From assembly GCA_003605085.1 (NCBI GenBank), contig QZKD01000028.1:45332-109331 (forward strand): a stretch of 64,000 bases of DNA. The letters run 5' to 3'. Shown one piece after another: positions 25,224 through 33,785 of the stretch. This stretch comes from Acholeplasma sp. Its GTDB lineage: Bacteria; Bacillota_I; Bacilli_A; Acholeplasmatales; Acholeplasmataceae. A model generated the notes under the pieces. That model worked only from the letters and a program-made list of their open reading frames with translations, was not told the origin of the DNA and searched no databases. The stretch's first letter is position 1. Each line of letters opens with the position of its first letter. Made by a program: the position numbers and the translations under genes.

Positions 25224-25779
25224 AGTCAATGTGTTTGGTAAGAAGATTAATCAGATTAAAACGATTTATGTCATTGTCTTCTTGTTTGCTATCATCTTCG
25301 CACTTAGAACATGGATTATCAGTGTTCAAACAGCGAAGCTTGAATCTCTACAAGCAGACGAACTCATTTTAGACCGGCAACTCAATCAATTATTAGAAAC
25401 TGAACAAGAACAAGTGATTCATCCTATAGGTGAGATCATCACCGCTTTTCCAGTGGAAGTAACCATGCTGGAATTAGAGACGGAGTTCCTCTACCTCAAA
25501 GATGTTTCAGGAATGTCTTCTAACACAGAGTATTCTTATGAAATCGAATATGATGTCAATAATCCGTTTGATGAAAATTTACCAGCAACGGTTAGATTCA
25601 TTGAAATACGATTTGACATTACCACAGATGATGTGGATCATTTGATGGATTTTATTGAATTAATGATTGATTTAGATCGAATTTATTATATTATATCAGT
25701 CGATGTCAGTTTAAATAATGGTGAGGTCATCTCAGCCATCACTGTATATACCTTCTATAATCAAATCTCAATCGATTAA
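25216..25779 (+). CDS. pilO: PilO-like pilus alignment protein
   Basis: 187 residues. A short basic cytosolic start, one membrane helix (about 17-35), a coiled stretch (AKLESLQADELILDRQLNQL in two halves: AKLESLQADE and LILDRQLNQL), then a ferredoxin-like beta-alpha domain. Shape and place right after the PilM-PilN fusion fit PilO, which pairs with PilN outside the membrane. Sequence conservation in this family is low, so the call rests mainly on context. A terminator follows. Confidence 0.72.
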   Translation: MRKVNVFGKKINQIKTIYVIVFLFAIIFALRTWIISVQTAKLESLQADELILDRQLNQLLETEQEQVIHPIGEIITAFPVEVTMLELETEFLYLKDVSGMSSNTEYSYEIEYDVNNPFDENLPATVRFIEIRFDITTDDVDHLMDFIELMIDLDRIYYIISVDVSLNNGEVISAITVYTFYNQISID

Positions 25780-25786
25780 GAAGAAG

Positions 25787-25808
25787 AGGAGCTAGCGGCT
25801 CCTTTTTT
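25787..25808 (+). terminator. Terminator of the pilus operon
   Basis: AGGAGC (25787-25792) pairs with GCTCCT (25798-25803) and is followed by a run of T. Confidence 0.8.
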
Positions 25809-25844
25809 ATAGAAAAAGGATTTTTCTCATTCGGATGGGTAACG

Positions 25845-25853
25845 TGATATAAT
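25845..25853 (+). promoter_or_regulatory. Extended -10 promoter before the 25874 gene
   Basis: TGA followed by TATAAT gives an extended -10. No good -35 is seen. An AGGAGG ribosome site follows before the ATG at 25874. Confidence 0.55.
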
Positions 25854-25873
25854 ATTCATTAGGAGGAAATGCT

Positions 25874-26656
25874 ATGTTTTCAGTATTCCTAACTATAGGA
25901 CCCATCCGTCTTGATCTTTCTACACTCATCAGCTTTATCTTAGGTATAAGCTTTGGGTTTTTATTGCTTTTTATGATTTATGTCTATGCGATATTGAAGA
26001 GTATGAACAAAGGTTTGAAGCTAAGACATGCAGATGAACAGGATATTGATGAAGAAGAAATCAAATGGATGATTCAAGATGCTATACTTCTCTTCAAGGA
26101 TAATGATGCAAGAGAAGCCGCTGGATTCGGCAAGCATTTGCTCGAAGTCAATCGCGAGTTATCGGTCGATATAGCTAAAAAATTCTATCCTAAATCAAAG
26201 TATCCTTATCTAGAATTAACGATTGATGAAACGATGTTACTCAATCATTACATCACGAATCGTTTCCAAGATTTGATGAACACCTCTAAGATATTAAAAT
26301 TAACCAGAGGGTGGACACTTGCAAAAATTGTTGAAATGAATGAAGTGAAGACCAAAATTGAAAGTAACGTCATCGTAAAAACAGCGAAGAAATACTCAGG
26401 AATTACGAAAGCTGCAGGAGCGATCTTGAATGCAGTGAATCCAGTGTATTGGATTAGACGTTTTAGTAAAGAGATTGCATTAAAATTAATTTCGATTCAA
26501 ATTGGTGTTGCACTCATTAAGATTACGGGTGAAGAAACGTATAAAATATATTCGAAGAAAGTTTTCAATGAAGATAAATCCATTGACATGAATGTTGATG
26601 CGATCTATGATGATTTGAAAAAAGATGTGAAAGAAGAACTAAACGTAGGGGAATGA
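25874..26656 (+). CDS. Membrane-anchored protein of unknown family, upstream of ftsK
   Basis: Not recognised. The 260 residues have one N-terminal membrane helix (about 15-42), an acidic helical region, a basic central part, a moderately hydrophobic segment near 175-215 (AAGAILNAVNPVYWIRRF, then LKLISIQIGVALIKI) that may touch the membrane, and a charged end. The stop overlaps the start of the FtsK-type gene (ATGATG), so the two are coupled. As the FtsK protein here lacks its own membrane domain, this protein could be its anchor; that is inference from position only. Confidence 0.6.
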   Translation: MFSVFLTIGPIRLDLSTLISFILGISFGFLLLFMIYVYAILKSMNKGLKLRHADEQDIDEEEIKWMIQDAILLFKDNDAREAAGFGKHLLEVNRELSVDIAKKFYPKSKYPYLELTIDETMLLNHYITNRFQDLMNTSKILKLTRGWTLAKIVEMNEVKTKIESNVIVKTAKKYSGITKAAGAILNAVNPVYWIRRFSKEIALKLISIQIGVALIKITGEETYKIYSKKVFNEDKSIDMNVDAIYDDLKKDVKEELNVGE

Positions 26657-28737
26657 TGTCCGTGAGAAAAGAAAAACATAATCCAGAACTAATCATTGAA
26701 AAGCTACCTTTTATCATTTATCAATTCGTTAAATTGGAAGGTATTCGTGGGAAGGATATCTATAAAAAGACACGATTTGTGTCTCCTATTTTTGGTCATC
26801 GTGTCAAAGATGTAGTCACCGTTCCATTCACGATTAAAGATACCGGTGACACCACACGACGTTTTGATGCTTTTCGAACAAAACCCAAGTTAAGTGAAGA
26901 AGAAGCGGTTAAAAAGCACGGGAACAAGTACTATGAATTCACAAATATCGTTTCAATGAAGACCCGAGAAGAATACTTTGGTCCTTCAAGTTATGTTGCT
27001 TCTGAAGAAAAAGAAGTCAAAGATCAAGAACCAAAAAAGGTGTTTAAGCCGATTGCAAAACATATGAAAACTCTGACGAAAGAGGAAGATGAGATCCCCT
27101 TTAAGGTGAAACCTCAAGAAGTTCATAAACCAACGGTTGCCCATGTAGCTCCAGTGATCAATGAGAAAAAAGAAGAGGAAGAACCAGTCTTTGAAACATA
27201 TCGTAGAAAACCTTTAGAAAAAGCAGTCGTCACTTCAGATTTCGGACAATCTCCAACATACGAATCAGAAAGAAAAGAATTACCAAAGGATCCTATTTAT
27301 ATACCCGAAGATCAAGCGGTATATCAATATCCACCCGTGAAATTGTTCTCCAAGAAGATGAGAGATTTGGATGAGAAACCCCAATGGTTGCTCGATCAAA
27401 TCGATGTGATCAATTCTACCTTGAATCAATTTGGTGTGGAAGGTGAAGTGTCTGGAAGTAAAAAAGGACCTACGGTTACACGATATGAAATCGCACTGGA
27501 ACCCGGTGTAAATGTCAAACGTGTCACAGCCATTCAAGAGAACTTGATGATGAATCTAGCCTCTAAATCCATTCGAATCGAAGCTCCCATTCCAGGAAAA
27601 CCCTATGTGGGAATTGAAGTACCCAACGTAAAGACTGAAATTGTCGCATTTGGTAATGTGGTAGATACCAAAGAATTCTTAGATGATCACGATCACCCAC
27701 TCAAGGTTGCCTTAGGTGTCGATATCGATGGAGAAAACATCTATGTGGATATCCAATCGATGCCTCATGGTTTGATCGCTGGTGCGACCAATAGCGGGAA
27801 ATCCGTTTGTGTCAACACAGTGCTTGTCAGTTTATTGTTAAAAAATTCACCTGAGGATTTACGACTCATCTTGATCGATCCGAAAATGGTCGAACTGACA
27901 CCATACAATGATTTACCACATCTAGTCACCCCTGTGATTACAGATATCAAAATGGCTGCTGCAGCACTTAATTGGGCCGTAAATGAAATGGAAAAACGCT
28001 ATCAAACGTTTGCAGGTTCACGTGCTAGAGACATCAAGTCATTCAATGATAATGTTAAACGTGGATTGGTAGATCATGAAAAGATGCCATATATTGTCAT
28101 CGTAATCGATGAACTTGCCGATCTTATGATGGTTGCACCACATGATGTTGAGGATTCCATCCAGCGCATTACCCAAAAAGCACGTGCTGCTGGAATTCAT
28201 CTTTTGGTTGCAACACAAAGACCCACAACCGATGTTGTCAAAGGTACCATTAAGTCTAACATTCCCGCAAGAATCGCATTTAAGGTTTCATCTTTTGTCG
28301 ATTCGACCACGATTTTAGATGGTGCAGGAGCAGAAACGCTTCTAGGCAAAGGCGACATGTTATTAAAACGTGCCGATCGTACGCATCGTTTGCAAGGAGC
28401 ATATATTCCCGATGAGGAGATTTATGCGGTTACTGACTTTATTCGCAAACAAACGGACCCCCGCTATATCTTTGAGCATGATGCTTTGAAACAACAATTA
28501 AGAAGTAAAGAAGCCATTACAGATGACTTGTTTCATGATGTTGCTTATTATGTTGTTCAAACCGGAAATGCGTCGATTAACACCATACAAAAAGAATTTG
28601 AAGTCGGATTTAATCGTGCACAACGTCTTTTTGAAATGATGGAAGAGTTTGAAATTGTCTCACGTGGGCAAGGAACCAAAGCACGTGAAGTTCTTGTTAC
28701 ACTAGAAGAACTCAAGGATATGTTTAATCAATCATAA
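26653..28737 (+). CDS. FtsK/SpoIIIE-family DNA translocase without membrane domain
   Basis: 694 residues. The N-terminal 240 are charged and low in complexity, with an early SPIFGHR motif and no membrane helices. The alpha-beta motor follows, with Walker A GATNSGKS near 376, the Walker B region IVIVIDELADLM, and TQRPTTDVVKG. A winged-helix gamma domain that reads polar DNA motifs closes it (NTIQKEFEVGFNRAQRL, EIVSRGQG). It resembles the soluble Bacillus SftA more than SpoIIIE. The expected role is to clear chromosome ends from the division site. Two adjacent ATG codons could start it. Confidence 0.9.
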   Translation: MMSVRKEKHNPELIIEKLPFIIYQFVKLEGIRGKDIYKKTRFVSPIFGHRVKDVVTVPFTIKDTGDTTRRFDAFRTKPKLSEEEAVKKHGNKYYEFTNIVSMKTREEYFGPSSYVASEEKEVKDQEPKKVFKPIAKHMKTLTKEEDEIPFKVKPQEVHKPTVAHVAPVINEKKEEEEPVFETYRRKPLEKAVVTSDFGQSPTYESERKELPKDPIYIPEDQAVYQYPPVKLFSKKMRDLDEKPQWLLDQIDVINSTLNQFGVEGEVSGSKKGPTVTRYEIALEPGVNVKRVTAIQENLMMNLASKSIRIEAPIPGKPYVGIEVPNVKTEIVAFGNVVDTKEFLDDHDHPLKVALGVDIDGENIYVDIQSMPHGLIAGATNSGKSVCVNTVLVSLLLKNSPEDLRLILIDPKMVELTPYNDLPHLVTPVITDIKMAAAALNWAVNEMEKRYQTFAGSRARDIKSFNDNVKRGLVDHEKMPYIVIVIDELADLMMVAPHDVEDSIQRITQKARAAGIHLLVATQRPTTDVVKGTIKSNIPARIAFKVSSFVDSTTILDGAGAETLLGKGDMLLKRADRTHRLQGAYIPDEEIYAVTDFIRKQTDPRYIFEHDALKQQLRSKEAITDDLFHDVAYYVVQTGNASINTIQKEFEVGFNRAQRLFEMMEEFEIVSRGQGTKAREVLVTLEELKDMFNQS

Positions 28738-28757
28738 ATTTTAGGATGTGTACCTTC

Positions 28758-29594
28758 ATGAGTGTCAAAAAAGCCTATCAAACCTTAATCATCACTGTGA
28801 TTTTCATGATGGCCACCATCATCCTTTACGCATTGAATGTTTCGAAACTCGCCTTATCGTGGGGGATGACAGGTTTTGTTGTCGCCACGATTTTTTCACT
28901 TTTATCAGTGGTGTTATCCATCAAAGAGGGGAAACATGATCGAGATATCACTCAAGGAATATGGGCAAAATATCGGTTTGAAGTGCTCGATTGGTTCACA
29001 TTCTTATCGGTAAGTCTTATGGGGATATTTATGGTTTTCATGTTTTTTATTCTTCCGAGTGATGTTCAACACAGTTCGATGATGCCTACTCTTTCTGAAA
29101 ATGATCGCATTCTTGTCTACCATTTTAAATATCAACCTAAACGTGGAGACATCATTATTATAAGGATTACACAAGAGAGTTATCCACTTGTTCCATCATC
29201 CATGTTTATCGAACGCGATAATCATGGAATCATTGAAACTACGCATGATGAAATATTTTTCGTCAAACGAATTTATGCCATTTCTGGAGATCAATTACGA
29301 TTTGTCAATTATAACGAGAGTACTGCGACGTATGAAATTGAGATTAATGGAACTGTTGTCATCGCACCGACAGAGGAACCTTATTACGTGACAAGTGGTC
29401 AGATGGATATTATGCTCGAAGGACTTGAAAACGGTCGTGTAAAAGAGGGACGTTATTTTGCATTTGGTGACAATGCGAATGGGTATGGGCTATTTCCAGC
29501 TTCTTATGATACCAGAAGTTTTGGTGCTCTTTATGAGAAAGATATTGTTGGTAAGGCGATTTATCGCTTATGGCCACTAGGAGGACTTTCATGA
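28758..29594 (+). CDS. lepB: Signal peptidase I
   Basis: 278 residues with three predicted N-terminal membrane helices, then the catalytic domain outside. The nucleophile Ser 107 lies in HSSMMPTL; the general base Lys 170 lies in FFVKRIYAISGD; the final box is GDNANGYG with YDTRSFG. It cuts signal peptides of exported proteins. The ATG at 28758 is preferred because AGGA lies 11 bases upstream; the ATG at 28746 coincides with that site. The stop overlaps the start of rbgA. Confidence 0.93.
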   Translation: MSVKKAYQTLIITVIFMMATIILYALNVSKLALSWGMTGFVVATIFSLLSVVLSIKEGKHDRDITQGIWAKYRFEVLDWFTFLSVSLMGIFMVFMFFILPSDVQHSSMMPTLSENDRILVYHFKYQPKRGDIIIIRITQESYPLVPSSMFIERDNHGIIETTHDEIFFVKRIYAISGDQLRFVNYNESTATYEIEINGTVVIAPTEEPYYVTSGQMDIMLEGLENGRVKEGRYFAFGDNANGYGLFPASYDTRSFGALYEKDIVGKAIYRLWPLGGLS

Positions 29595-30436
29595 TGAAAC
29601 AAATCCAATGGTTTCCAGGCCATATGTTCAAATCGCTCAAAGAAATAAAAGAACGCATCAAACTCATGGATATTGTTATAGTTCTTCTTGATGCTAGATT
29701 ACCACTTTCCTCTATGAATCCAGAACTCTACAAACTTATTCAACATAAACCCTTGATCCTATTGATGAATAAAATGGATCTCGCGGATGATTACATGACA
29801 ACGATCTTTCGCAAACATTATCAGAGTTTAGGTTATGCAACCCTGTTAATTGATGCACAAACAGGCAAAAATGTTCACAAAATAAGATCACTCGCTGAGG
29901 AAGTCTTACATGAAAAATTAGCAAGAGAAAAAGCGAAAGGGTTACAAAAGCGAGCACTTAGAACCATGATCTTAGGCATACCCAATGTCGGGAAGTCAAC
30001 ACTGATCAATCAGATATCAAAATCATCAGCCACGAAGACCGCAAATACTCCTGGGGTAACGAAGAGCCAACAATGGATTAAACTCGGTGATGATTTTGAA
30101 TTACTCGATACACCTGGTGTGTTATGGCCGAAATTTGAAGATCCTAAAGTGGGATATCATCTTGCCATCACAGGAGCGATCAAAGATAAGATCCTACCAG
30201 AAGATGATGTGGTACATTATGCACTTGAGTTTTTAAGAACTTATTACCCTGATCGTCTATTTGAACGTTATGGAATTACAAGCGATGCCACATATATAGA
30301 AATGCTTGATACCATCGGTCAATCGAGAGGGTGCTTGATCAAAGGTGGCGAGATTGATTATCAACGTGTCTACCAAATTATTTTAACCGACATCAGAGGT
30401 CGGCAATTAGGAGGTTTGACCTTTGACCGACCCTAA
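29591..30436 (+). CDS. rbgA: Ribosome biogenesis GTPase RbgA (YlqF)
   Basis: 281 residues. A circularly permuted GTPase: G4 NKMDLAD comes first, then G5 near DAQTG, G1 GIPNVGKST and G3 DTPG, and last the ANTAR-like C-terminal domain. The N-terminus has WFPGHM, diagnostic for the family. It is needed for late assembly of the 50S subunit. GGAGGA precedes the ATG, which overlaps the stop of lepB. The order rbgA-rnhB is the Bacillus order. Confidence 0.95.
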   Translation: MMKQIQWFPGHMFKSLKEIKERIKLMDIVIVLLDARLPLSSMNPELYKLIQHKPLILLMNKMDLADDYMTTIFRKHYQSLGYATLLIDAQTGKNVHKIRSLAEEVLHEKLAREKAKGLQKRALRTMILGIPNVGKSTLINQISKSSATKTANTPGVTKSQQWIKLGDDFELLDTPGVLWPKFEDPKVGYHLAITGAIKDKILPEDDVVHYALEFLRTYYPDRLFERYGITSDATYIEMLDTIGQSRGCLIKGGEIDYQRVYQIILTDIRGRQLGGLTFDRP

Positions 30437-31079
30437 AATGTATGAGATTGAAACCGCACTCTATCAAAAAGGTATCCGGTATATTGCGGGTGTGGATGAA
30501 GCAGGCAGGGGACCTTTAGCTGGTCCAGTGGTTGCTGCAGCAGTGATTTTAAAGAAGGATGCGAAGTTTCAATACGTCAATGATTCCAAAAAACTTTCCG
30601 CAAAACAAAGAGAACTTGCTTTGGTTGAAATTAAAGAACAAGCACTCGCCATTGGTATTGGGATATCATCTGTTGAAGAAATAGATCTCATCAATATCTA
30701 TCGTGCGAGTAGGGAAGCCATGCTTTCTGCCCTAGCTACACTTAAGATTAAACCAGATTACATTTTAACCGATGCGATGCCCATGGAAATCGATACACCG
30801 ATCGAATCGATCATTAAAGGTGATCAAAAATCCATCTCGATTGCTGCGGCATCGATTATTGCGAAAACGACTAGAGATAAATATATGCTTGAGATGGATA
30901 AACTTTTTCCAGAATATGGGTTTAAACATCACATGGGATATGGAACAAAAGAACATTTACTCGCATTAAAGACCTATGGAATCACACCTATCCATAGAAA
31001 GACGTATGAACCGATCAAATCGATGCTCAGAGGTGAGCAATTATCCATGAATTTTGACGATGAAGAGATGTCACAGTGA
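30423..31079 (+). CDS. rnhB: Ribonuclease HII
   Basis: 218 residues. It removes RNA from RNA-DNA hybrids, including single ribonucleotides in DNA. Catalytic residues lie in VDEAGRGPLAGP (Asp 25, Glu 26), in ILTDAMP and in the AAASIIAKTTRD region. The TTG at 30423 is taken as start because AGGAGG ends 8 bases before it; ATG 30438 is the alternative. It overlaps the end of rbgA by 14 bases. In Bacillus dprA stands between rnhB and topA; it is absent here. Confidence 0.93.
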   Translation: MTDPKMYEIETALYQKGIRYIAGVDEAGRGPLAGPVVAAAVILKKDAKFQYVNDSKKLSAKQRELALVEIKEQALAIGIGISSVEEIDLINIYRASREAMLSALATLKIKPDYILTDAMPMEIDTPIESIIKGDQKSISIAAASIIAKTTRDKYMLEMDKLFPEYGFKHHMGYGTKEHLLALKTYGITPIHRKTYEPIKSMLRGEQLSMNFDDEEMSQ

Positions 31080-31090
31080 CATTTCTTTTT
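31067..31090 (+). terminator. Possible terminator after rnhB
   Basis: ATGTC, loop ACAGT and GACAT overlap the stop codon and are followed by TTCTTTTT. The stem is short. Confidence 0.5.
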
Positions 31091-31191
31091 CATTTTGCAT
31101 GGAGTAATTATGGCAAAAATACCATAATATAAAGCTGAAAAAAAGATATATATTCTTTAATATATATAGGAAGAAACCTCAAACTTTTGAC

Positions 31192-31219
31192 TTGACAAAT
31201 GAAATCCTTACACTATAAT
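31192..31219 (+). promoter_or_regulatory. Promoter of topA
   Basis: TTGACA (31192-31197) and TATAAT (31214-31219) with a 16-base spacer; both elements are perfect consensus. The GTG start of topA is 25 bases downstream. Confidence 0.85.
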
Positions 31220-31243
31220 TGATATGGAAATAGGAGTGATAGC

Positions 31244-33028
31244 GTGGCAAAGAAACTCATCATCGTTGAATCACCATCTAAATCAAAAACCATTGCGAGT
31301 TATGTCGGAAACGATGTACTTGTTTTGTCATCCAAAGGACATGTTCGCGATCTAGCCACTTCAGGTCCAGAAGGTCTTGGTTTGGATATCCAAAATCACT
31401 TTAAACCTAATTATATCGTGATCAGTGGTAAGCAACCACTTGTCAAAGATTTAATTCAAAAAGCGAAAGGAAGAGATGTGCTGATCGCAACCGACCCCGA
31501 TCGTGAAGGTGAAGCGATCGCTTGGCATTTATCTGAACTATTGGGTTTAAATGCAGAAGACAGCAACCGTATTGTTTTCCGTGAAATCACAAAACCTGCC
31601 GTCCTTGAAGCACTCAATCATCCCAGACCCATCGATCAACATTTAGTCTATTCTCAAGAAGCTAGACGGATTCTTGATCGAATTATTGGATTTAAACTAT
31701 CTAAATTACTACAGGCAAAGATCAAGTCAAAATCAGCAGGTCGTGTACAATCCGTCGCATTAAAACTCATCGTTGATCTAGAAAAGGAAATCGAAGCTTT
31801 TATCCCTGAAACTTATTATGAAATTGAAGCGCATTTTCCTCATATAAAAGCGGATTACATGATCCCCGAAAAGAAAAGATTAACCAAAGAAGAAGCCGAT
31901 ACGATTGTCAAAGAATCGGTGAATCCCTTTGTCGTTAAAGATATTCAAACCAAAGAATCCAAACGAAACGCAAAGGCTCCCTTTATTACTTCAACATTAC
32001 AGCAGGATGCGATCAGTCAACTTGGCATGAGTGCTACACGGACCATGATGGTCGCACAATCCTTATATGAAGGAATCGATATTGAAGGTGAGCGTGTGGG
32101 ACTAATCACCTATATGCGTACTGACTCTAATCGTTTGGCAGACCCCTTTATTCATGAGGCACAAAGTTACATCAAAGATCATTTTGGATCTAAATATTTA
32201 GGAAAATACAGTGTTTCCACCAAAGCGAATGCACAAGATGCGCATGAAGCGATTCGCCCTACCTCAATCGATCGTAGTCCTGATAATATGGAACCCTATC
32301 TATCTAAAGATGAGTATCGTCTCTACAAACGAATTTACTATCGCACGTTAGCATCACTCATGGCTCCTGCTATATTTGATATCACAAAAATCACTTTAAG
32401 TTCACATCAGCATGACTACATGGTTGAAGGTTCTATCGAACGCTTTGATGGACATTTAAAAGTCTATAATGATCAAAAGACGAAAGATAAGGTTTTACCT
32501 CATCTTAATCTTGGTCAAGAGTTGAATGCAAAAGATGTCCTATCCATTGAAAAAGTGACGCAACCCAAAACACGTTATTCTGAAGCAACCCTAATTAAAG
32601 AACTTGAATCCTTAGGTATTGGCAGACCTTCAACGTATGCTCAAATCATTCAAACCTTGAAAAATAGAGATTATGTTGAGATTGAAGAAAAACGATTTAA
32701 GCCAACCAAACAAGGGCGGTTAACCGTAGAACAACTCGATCTATTCTTCGACAAAATCATTAATGTTGAATATACCTCTAAGATGGAAACTATTTTAGAT
32801 GAAATCGCAGATGGTAAACAAAAGGGGTCTCATTTGATTTCAAGATTCTATCATAGTTTTACTCCCTTAGTCGAAATTGCACAAAAAGATATGAAAAAGG
32901 TTCAACCTCAAAAAACCGGTGAACTCTGTCCGGTCTGTGGCAAGCCACTCGTCATCAGAACCTCGAAATATGGTGAATTTACAGCATGTTCAGGCTTTCC
33001 ATCGTGTAAGTACATCAAAAAAGATTGA
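31244..33028 (+). CDS. topA: DNA topoisomerase I (type IA)
   Basis: 594 residues. Toprim domain at the start (IVESPSKSKTI, then DPDREGEAIAW), the nucleophilic Tyr in GLITYMRTDS near residue 290, and one C-terminal zinc ribbon (CPVCGKPL, CSGFPSCKYI). It relaxes negative supercoils. It is shorter than the roughly 690-residue Bacillus enzyme because only one zinc ribbon is left. It starts with GTG. A candidate small RNA follows. Confidence 0.95.
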   Translation: MAKKLIIVESPSKSKTIASYVGNDVLVLSSKGHVRDLATSGPEGLGLDIQNHFKPNYIVISGKQPLVKDLIQKAKGRDVLIATDPDREGEAIAWHLSELLGLNAEDSNRIVFREITKPAVLEALNHPRPIDQHLVYSQEARRILDRIIGFKLSKLLQAKIKSKSAGRVQSVALKLIVDLEKEIEAFIPETYYEIEAHFPHIKADYMIPEKKRLTKEEADTIVKESVNPFVVKDIQTKESKRNAKAPFITSTLQQDAISQLGMSATRTMMVAQSLYEGIDIEGERVGLITYMRTDSNRLADPFIHEAQSYIKDHFGSKYLGKYSVSTKANAQDAHEAIRPTSIDRSPDNMEPYLSKDEYRLYKRIYYRTLASLMAPAIFDITKITLSSHQHDYMVEGSIERFDGHLKVYNDQKTKDKVLPHLNLGQELNAKDVLSIEKVTQPKTRYSEATLIKELESLGIGRPSTYAQIIQTLKNRDYVEIEEKRFKPTKQGRLTVEQLDLFFDKIINVEYTSKMETILDEIADGKQKGSHLISRFYHSFTPLVEIAQKDMKKVQPQKTGELCPVCGKPLVIRTSKYGEFTACSGFPSCKYIKKD

Positions 33029-33041
33029 CATGAACTAGGGC

Positions 33042-33070
33042 TTTACAAAACGATTTAAAGATGATATGAT
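33042..33070 (+). promoter_or_regulatory. Promoter of the candidate small RNA
   Basis: TTTACA (33042-33047) and TATGAT (33065-33070) are 17 bases apart. No coding frame with a ribosome site begins in the next 150 bases; a three-hairpin RNA ending in a terminator does. Confidence 0.7.
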
Positions 33071-33076
33071 AATTTT

Positions 33077-33176
33077 ACATCCGAGAAGGATGTTACTTAT
33101 CCCCAAGGATTGTGTACCTATCTAACACAATCCATCCCCTTTAGGTCCCCCTGGTTTAGGGGGACCGCATTTTTAT
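33077..33176 (+). ncRNA. Candidate small RNA with C-rich single-stranded motifs
   Basis: About 100 nt between a promoter and a strong terminator. Hairpin 1: ACATCC (33077-33082), loop GAGAA, GGATGT (33088-33093). Then the single-stranded TATCCCC. Hairpin 2: GGATTGTGT (33107-33115), 9-base loop, ACACAATCC (33125-33133). Then single-stranded ATCCCCTTT. Hairpin 3: GGTCCCCC (33144-33151), 7-base loop, GGGGGACC (33159-33166), then GCATTTTTATTT as terminator. Unpaired CCCC blocks between stems are typical of Firmicutes regulatory RNAs that pair with ribosome binding sites. No known family is recognised. Confidence 0.7.
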
Positions 33177-33234
33177 TTACTTTACGAAGATTATGCTATA
33201 ATGATAATGTACGCTAGAACAAAGGATGGATGAG

Positions 33235-33735
33235 ATGAAAACATTTAAAGGAAAACCTATTACACTTCTTGGAGAAACAAAAAAGGTTGGAGACCTAGCC
33301 CCAGATTTTCATGCATTAAATACAAAAAGCGAAGTTAAAAGTCTCAGTGACTACAAGTCGAAATACATTGTGATCAGTGTCGTTCCTTCTTTAGATACAA
33401 ACGTATGCGATAGACAAACTCGAACAGTCAATAGTGAACTTACTGAACGCGATGATGTCATCGTCATAACCATAAGTAATGATTTACCTTTTGCACAAGC
33501 ACGTTGGTGTGGGAATGCAGGTTTAGAGAATGTCATCACACTTTCTGATTATTTGGATCTTGATTTTGCTGCAAAATATGGGACAAACATCAAAGAACTC
33601 CGCTTACAAGCGCGCTCAGTGTTTGTTCTAGATGAACAAAGACGCATCATCTATTTAGAATATGTGGATGAAATGAGTCAGCATTTAAAGTTCGATGAAC
33701 TCATCAGTTTTGTCAAAAAATTGCCGAAAGAATAA
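33235..33735 (+). CDS. tpx: Thiol peroxidase Tpx
   Basis: 166 residues of the atypical 2-Cys peroxiredoxin family, which reduces hydroperoxides with thioredoxin. The peroxidatic Cys 58 is in PSLDTNVCDRQTR, the resolving Cys 92 in ARWCGNAG. The ATG at 33235 matches the family start MKxTFKGKPITL and has AGGA 8 bases upstream; the ATG at 33226 lies on that site. An extended -10 (TGCTATAAT, 33194-33202) can drive it. A hairpin overlapping the stop ends the unit. Confidence 0.95.
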   Translation: MKTFKGKPITLLGETKKVGDLAPDFHALNTKSEVKSLSDYKSKYIVISVVPSLDTNVCDRQTRTVNSELTERDDVIVITISNDLPFAQARWCGNAGLENVITLSDYLDLDFAAKYGTNIKELRLQARSVFVLDEQRRIIYLEYVDEMSQHLKFDELISFVKKLPKE

Positions 33736-33750
33736 CTTTCGGTTTTCTTT
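33724..33750 (+). terminator. Terminator after tpx
   Basis: CCGAAAG (33724-33730) pairs with CTTTCGG (33736-33742), followed by TTTTCTTTT; it overlaps the last codons. Confidence 0.8.
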
Positions 33751-33785
33751 TCACCTATGGTATAATATCTCAGGATTGGAGTGAA

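Noticed and set aside
33077..33176. 4.5S RNA, tmRNA, 6S RNA or RNase P RNA
   Set aside because: The length and the three separate hairpins with CCCC linkers do not match these RNAs; no conserved core of any of them was seen.
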